A stretch of 64,000 nt of DNA from Branchinecta lynchi (lineage: Eukaryota; Arthropoda; Branchiopoda; Anostraca; Branchinectidae): assembly GCA_023053575.1 (NCBI GenBank), contig JAKZAP010000003.1, positions 11,074,561 through 11,138,560 of the forward strand, read 5' to 3'. Made by a program: the position numbers and the translations under genes. The notes beneath the pieces are model-generated. The model did not search any database. It saw nothing but the letters and a program-made list of their open reading frames with translations, and had not been told where the DNA came from. Within the stretch, counting starts at the first letter, position 1. Every line of letters starts with the position of its first letter. Below are positions 58,201 to 64,000 of this stretch, piece by piece.

Positions 58201-61200
58201 GATTAGCTTTTTGGCCTTAGTCTGTTTCTAAATTTTAATAGTAAAAGTGTTCAAGGAGTCTGGCGAAGACTGGATCTGGCGAAGACAATACCCAATTGTC
58301 TGGACAAATTTGAACTTTTGGGATCCCATCAAAACCTTTGGTCTTGTTTGCTGAGCAACCGTGTATCAGAGACCAAGGTAACTGCAGAAGGGACTCATTG
58401 CAGTTTCAGTTACCGTGGTAATGGATACCATGGTATCTGCAAAAACGCAACTAAATACGATTGCAGCAAAGGCCTTCGCCTCGAGATACAGAAAGTTTCG
58501 TACACTCACTAAAGAATTGAAACACACAATATGATTATTTAACTCGCTGTGTAGCGTACTACTTACGAAACGATGCCGAAGTCGTTGAGATGTATGTGGA
58601 ATTTCTAATCCAGACAATAGGGTCTTATAGAGTTTCGCTCTAGATCCATAAATTGCCCCTTGTCCAGGTTGTCAATTCGAGTAGAAAACTCATAAACATC
58701 CTGGTTCGCGTATTTTCTTTTGTCCAAGACCCGCCTTCGGAACTTCATCAGATTTTGGCATTAGTTTAGTTGTTCAGTCTTCTTATCCGTATACCAACAT
58801 CAACAAGACGAGAAAGACATTCTAGTACTACGGAACTTCCGCGTTTTGCCAGCTTTTACTCCACTGCCGACACTTAACCTTTCGATCAAGAAACTAGAAG
58901 CAAACTGTCTGAGGGTTCATAACGGATAACACAAAGATGAGGATGCTATCTGTTATGATTTTGCAATCTGCATTAAACGGTATACAAGCATACAAGCATT
59001 GCCAGGAAGAGCCGAAAAAGCATCCGTTGACTTTTCCGGAATCATGATGACAAGCAAAAAGTCCGCAGATTTTTTTTCGGCAGTGTTCCTTCTCTTCTTG
59101 AATGCGTAACGTTTGAAAAAGAAAACAGCTAACATTCTAAGTGTTGTCTGGTCCGCGCATCCTTGTGATAATTTTTGCGAAACTTCGGACAGTGCACCAC
59201 CGAAATTCCTTATTTTCCCGGGTTCCGGCCGAATATTAATCCGACCAGTAAACAGTAAAGATGATCCGCCAGGTTTTCTTAATAATTCTAGCAAATTCTC
59301 GGTTCTTGTCGGACTCCGGGCAGACTACTTGTCCGGTAAGAAAAAAAGGGATAGAATAGGATTCAACATTATATTACTATATTACTTATTGGCTCGATGA
59401 AAATATTTGCCCGCGCTTCACGTTTTACCTCCTTCACCAGCCTTCGTGTAAAGCTAAATGCCTCATCTTCAAACTTGACCTGTACTTTGAGTCAAGGGAT
59501 ACTCACACAAATTTGGAAAAGGTGTGTCTCGAAACTATACGACAAAAGCACAAACAGAAACTTGCTACAAGTTATTTATCCCGTCACATACCTTTCAGAA
59601 TCCCAAAACGACGATCGATCCAGACTGCAAATCCATCAAGAGAGAAGTTTCCCATGTTTCGTAGCCAGTCGGATTTAACTCTCAGAATTCAGAACGATTG
59701 CAGAAAACATAAGTGAATTTTTCGGGACATAAGCGAGTTTATCCACAAAGAATGACATCATTAAGTTTTCTTGCCAAACCATAAGGTTCCCTCCCGCGTG
59801 GCTATTCTGTTTCAAAGAAACAAAGCAAACAGAGCAGGAAAAAACTAGAAGAGAAAGAAAACTCACAAACCAATACACAAACAACAAAAAATACAAGAAA
59901 ATCCGCGAACGATCTTTCATCATAGAAAACTAAAAAAAAAAAAAATTATCGTTTGGAAAAAAGGACGAGTTGAAAGGTGATAGGGTCGACGCAACCTTTA
60001 TCTATTTAGGTAGTGAATTCCTCAACTCCGGAGCAAAATTATTAGTTCTAAAAAAATTGATCATGAATAAATAATTAAATGAATTATTTATGTTGTTTTA
60101 CGGGTGGTAACACGCAGCTGACACGCATTTCGGGTAAAATACATGACTATATGTGGAAATAGTGATTCTGTGAAAACAAATTCAGAAAAATAAACATAAT
60201 TAATTAGTAAAATACTTAAAAGTGTAACAAAGAAAAGAAAACTACACATAAAAAGAAGAAAATTAGAACCATTCTAAGAAGAAGACTATTGCATCTAAAG
60301 TTATTCGACCTATTCATCTAATTATTTATTTCATTCCAGGATCACCAAAGACGCGCGTGAAGACGAGATGGAAGAGAACATGGGTCAAGTTTCTACCATG
60401 ATTGGAAACCTGAGGAACATGGCCATTGATATGGGATCAGAAATTGAGAATCAAAATAGGCAGATCGACCGAGTCAACGCCAAGGTATGCATAGAGCTAA
60501 AAATACGAACAGTTATTCTATACTTCTTGATCTGTCCATCATAAAACCAACGTGGTTTGGACGGAATAGAAAATAGACGAGAAAAAAGGAAAAGAAAAAC
60601 ACTATTTACCTGTCAGGGGTTTCATAACATTTATTCAAAGACGTGCAGTTTCAGGAGATATGAGTAACAACAGACCGTGCAAAAATTAATGTTGCTAGTT
60701 TCGAGAATATCGTATCAAATTTGCAGTTCCGGGAATAATAATGTTGGGATTTGCAGTTCCGTTCCGATAAGAATGTTCAAATTTGCAGTTCCGGGAATAA
60801 GAATGTTGGAATTTGCAGTTCCGTTCCGATAAGAAAGTTCAAATTTGCAATTCCGGGAATAAGAATGTTGAGCCAATATCTAAGGCCAGATTAGCATTAT
60901 AAGTACGATGTCGTTTAAGGATCTAAATGGTTTACTACCGGTCAAAATCTTTAGGAAAAGAGAAGACAGATTTACATCACATCTGGCAATATGTCTTATC
61001 CATGAAAGCAGACAGAGCAAAATAACTCTACAGAGTAATGCAAGAACTTCGAAAAAGTGACACGCCGTCAAATCGCAGCAACACTAGCTCCACTAGCGGA
61101 TACGAACATCCATACCGAAACTCAACCAATCTCAGAGCAGAATTATCTTGATCTGACCAATCGCTAACGAGCGCTGGCTAGAATCTACGTCCGCCACTGC

Positions 61201-64000
61201 ACGCAGCGAACAAAGCGGCGGATGCCCATTTTTGATGCATGGGAAGGATAGGTCTTCGCATTACTCTTTAGAGTTATTTTGCTCTGGAAGCAGACTAAGT
61301 AGTACCCGGCAGTCCAAGAAGCATTGTCTCTCATCGGTTTATTTCGCACTTCTGATTGAACCAACCACAAACAAAAAGAGGGGTGGGGCTTAACTGTGAA
61401 GGAAGGAAGATAAGATGTGGCTCGAGAACAAAAGAACGGAAACAGCTGTAAAAGGAAAAATGCAACTATTCGGGCTGGTGATAGCGCTGGTTACTGCAGA
61501 GTAGTGTCATATGTTCATGTAGGACTGCTTAAGCAGAAAGTTGGGGTACTTGGGTTTTACTTAAGTACAGCTTTCCTTGAGTATACTTATAAATATTACT
61601 TGAAGCCTAAAGTACAGGATTGTTGCATGAAGCTGCCCTTACTATGGCGCCGCCCACCCCCCAATTGGCCATGGTACATGATCCTGCCACCTTGGATCAT
61701 GAAGCTGCCACCCCCAGAAAAATCATGCAAATTCCAAGAAAACAGCAAATTTTTTTATTTGCAAAAGGTCAAGGAGCCTCTCTGACCAAACAGCTGGCCT
61801 CTAACTTCACCATGTAGCAAAATACCATTTTTAGCAAAGTGGGCGACTTCATGATCACTTGGGTGCCTACATTCTTTTGTGTTCTCCAGCTTAGCCTTGA
61901 ACAATTACAAGTAAACTATGGTACCAGCAGAAAGCGAAGGTTCTAAGCCTCCTTTCAGGATACTCCACTGAATTTTATTTCAACCTTTACTCTTTTTCCC
62001 TAAGTCATTTCCCCAAAACAGAAGTTTAGGGTGGCAGCTTCATGCAACACTCCTGTACTTCTTCAGTTAGACTCTCCTTACATAACATCGATTTGCACGT
62101 TGAAATGCTTCTTTGGTAGCATTTATCCCACAGTTTAAAGCCTACAGAGAACAAGACCAAAGGTTTCAATGGGATCCCAAAAATGTAATATTTGATCCAG
62201 ACAATCGGATCTTATAGAGGTCCAGTCTTCGCCAGACTCCTTGAGAAACAGATTAAGGCAAATGGCAATAATCTGAGAAGACCAAGTTCAAACATGGATT
62301 CACCATGTGTGTTTACCCCTATAGCCTGCGTCATATCTACTTTGACGGAAGTTCCTGCCTTATTTCTGCCAAATTTCCGGTTTCAGCCGGATTCCGGGCG
62401 AACTACTTGTCTTGCAAAAAAAGTGAAGTTCAAAAACGGATTTAGCATATCCCCTTACCCCTAAATCCAACCTCCAATTAACTTGAGATAAAACTTCAAC
62501 TTTTAACAAATAATTCGATTTCAGCCGGATTCGTGGCGAACTATGTGTCCAGGTAGAAACTGATTGTCATAGACGAATTCAGCATCTCTTCTTACCCATA
62601 AATCGAACACCTAATGAAATCCATATAAAACTTTTACTTTTTACAAATTTCCCGGTTTTGGCCGGATTCCGGGCGATCTACTTGTCTGCCGAAAAAATAA
62701 TTTTCATATTCGGATTCAGTATGTTTCCCTATCCTTAAGTCGAATCTCTAATCAACTTCAGATTAAACTTTTATTTTTGACAAATTTTCCGGTTTTGGCT
62801 GGATTTCCGGCGATCTACTTGTCCGAAGAGAATATCGTCTAATATTCCGATTCAGTATGTCTTCTTACCCCTAATCGGACATCTAATCAACTTCAGATAA
62901 AATTTTACTTTTAGCAAACTTTCCGGTTTTGACCGGATTCCGGGTGAACTACTTTTCCGGCGAGAAAATGGTTTTCATATGCATGTTCAGCATGTCGTCT
63001 TACCCCTTAATTTGAAACCCCTCCCCCTCCCCTAAATATGCACCTATCGGGCCCATCTACGAACTTGACCTTTCCCTTGACTTGAAGAATGCTCACACCA
63101 AGTTTCATCAAAATATCTCATTCCCTTCGAGAGTTATCGTGCTGACAGACGGAAGGACAACTTTTGCGATGTCATAGGTATCCCTCCCGATCCCTCCACT
63201 TACGTTTCGGGATCCCACAAACTAATGAAAGTCTGTAAAGAACACAGCACCCTTGGAAAGTCTACTACTCGACGGCCATATCTCCATTCAAAGCTGCAAA
63301 GACTATCTTCTCTCAGCGTGCAGTACTTAAAATGTGCAGTATTTGAAGTACTACTTAAAGATTAAATGAAAGAAGACGACACAGATAACGGCCAAATGTT
63401 TCTAGGGTCAACTATATGTTGATTAAAGTGTAGTAAGACCGGGTTCCCTTGACTAAACCCACCCTGTGCCACTCCGAAGGGGCATCCCCTCTTTAAATCT
63501 CTTCATGGGGTGGTTTGAAACCATTTGTAAATTATAGGGCGCTTCGAATGTTCTTCATGTGACTGAGGCGAGCAACAAGGCTAACAAATTATTGAAGAGT
63601 TAAAGTTAAGGTTGGAAATGAGTGTTTGCAGTGGTTTTCATTAGACCCTTTTTAGATGGTGGTTTGGATACCTTTGTAGACGTTCGTGCCTAGCGAACTT
63701 GTTTGACGCTTCCCTTTCCCCCTGAGAGTATTCTGATTCGTAGGGGAAAACTGAGCTTGAATCCGTTTTTCAAGAGGGGGAAGTATTTCATGAATACACC
63801 GACTTTTCTACTTGACAACTTTTGTCGTCCTAATTTAGTTCCGTTTAATATGCTGTACCGTATGTCAAGAGGTCAGAGAGTCGTGTATAAAGATCAATCC
63901 CGAGTATGTTGAAATAAATTTGAAATTCCTAATGCGCAGATTTCTTGTAAGATAATTTCAACGAGAAAGATCTCGGTTTTGTTTCTAGCAGCCGACGCGG
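52219..64000. repeat. Second copy of the 11.8 kb block, probable false duplication
   Basis: This is a near-perfect direct copy of 33680-45466, starting at the first base after the N gap and continuing to the window edge. It is 5 bp shorter through five single-base homopolymer losses. It carries an extra copy of one internal SNAP-25 exon downstream of that gene's terminal exon. Copies of the annotated repeats fall at 53370-54623, 55829-57461, 57504-58348, 60716-60874, 61611-62059 and 62150-63218. The gap-anchored edge and homopolymer-only differences point to a redundant contig or unmerged haplotig. A very recent real segmental duplication cannot be excluded from sequence alone. Confidence 0.95.
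60340..60484 (+). pseudogene. Duplicate of the SNAP-25 second-SNARE exon (likely assembly artefact)
   Basis: This is a copy of 41806-41950, with the same acceptor (CATTCCAG) and donor (GTATGC), and encodes the same 48 codons from ITKDAR to VNAK. It lies downstream of the gene's stop codon exon and beyond a gap, inside a block whose introns are duplicated as well. It should not be counted as an alternative exon or a second gene unless the duplication is confirmed. If real, it would be an orphan internal exon of a partial gene copy. Confidence 0.9.

Noticed and set aside
60340..60484. A mutually exclusive alternative SNAP-25 exon, as in vertebrate exon 5a/5b
   Set aside because: The encoded protein and the surrounding introns appear identical to the first copy, and the copy lies after the stop codon exon and a gap. 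True alternative exons diverge in sequence and sit adjacent to each other.

Overview
This is an animal nuclear genomic window: GT-AG introns, very low coding density, and many interspersed repeats. It contains one protein-coding gene that I can support, the 3' half of a SNAP-25 family gene (synaptosomal-associated protein, a Qb/Qc SNARE) on the + strand. Four exons (513-630, 8715-8840, 41806-41950, 51177-51242) join in frame with consistent intron phases and encode 151 residues: the end of the first SNARE motif, the cysteine cluster, the linker, the second SNARE motif and the stop codon. The N-terminal exons lie upstream of the window. The linker (FKEDEGTWKGTDDGK...NNQPQRVM) resembles insect SNAP-25 as I remember it, so I infer an arthropod or close relative with a large, repeat-rich genome. 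The species cannot be named from this sequence.

Layout. Positions 1-512 are intron, then comes the first visible exon. The 8.1 kb intron (631-8714) holds tandem 132-bp repeats and four copies of a ~1 kb repeat (family A); the last copy runs up to the next splice acceptor. The 33 kb intron (8841-41805) holds a 207-bp tandem duplication, B/C tandem-module repeats, several inverted-repeat (MITE-like) elements, a clear 1,203-bp non-autonomous hAT element with a perfect 8-bp target duplication, more family A copies, and a decayed non-LTR retrotransposon with recognisable reverse transcriptase motifs (minus strand, about 30350-32050). The 9.2 kb intron (41951-51176) holds further MITEs, a tRNA-Thr-like relic and degenerate tandem repeats. 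The terminal exon is followed by ~0.9 kb of probable 3' UTR or flank and a 100-N gap.

After the gap, 52219-64000 repeats 33680-45466 almost perfectly, including one SNAP-25 exon and all its surrounding repeats. The only length differences I can find are five single-base losses in homopolymer runs. This is best read as a false duplication made by scaffolding, not as biology.

No CRISPR array, operon or prokaryotic feature is present. The window's novelty, if any, lies in its repeats: family A (~1 kb, both ends marked by the same palindrome, built of ~135-bp modules), the B/C tandem-module elements that share a tail motif, and the array of TACCGAAT-like motifs inside the hAT element.
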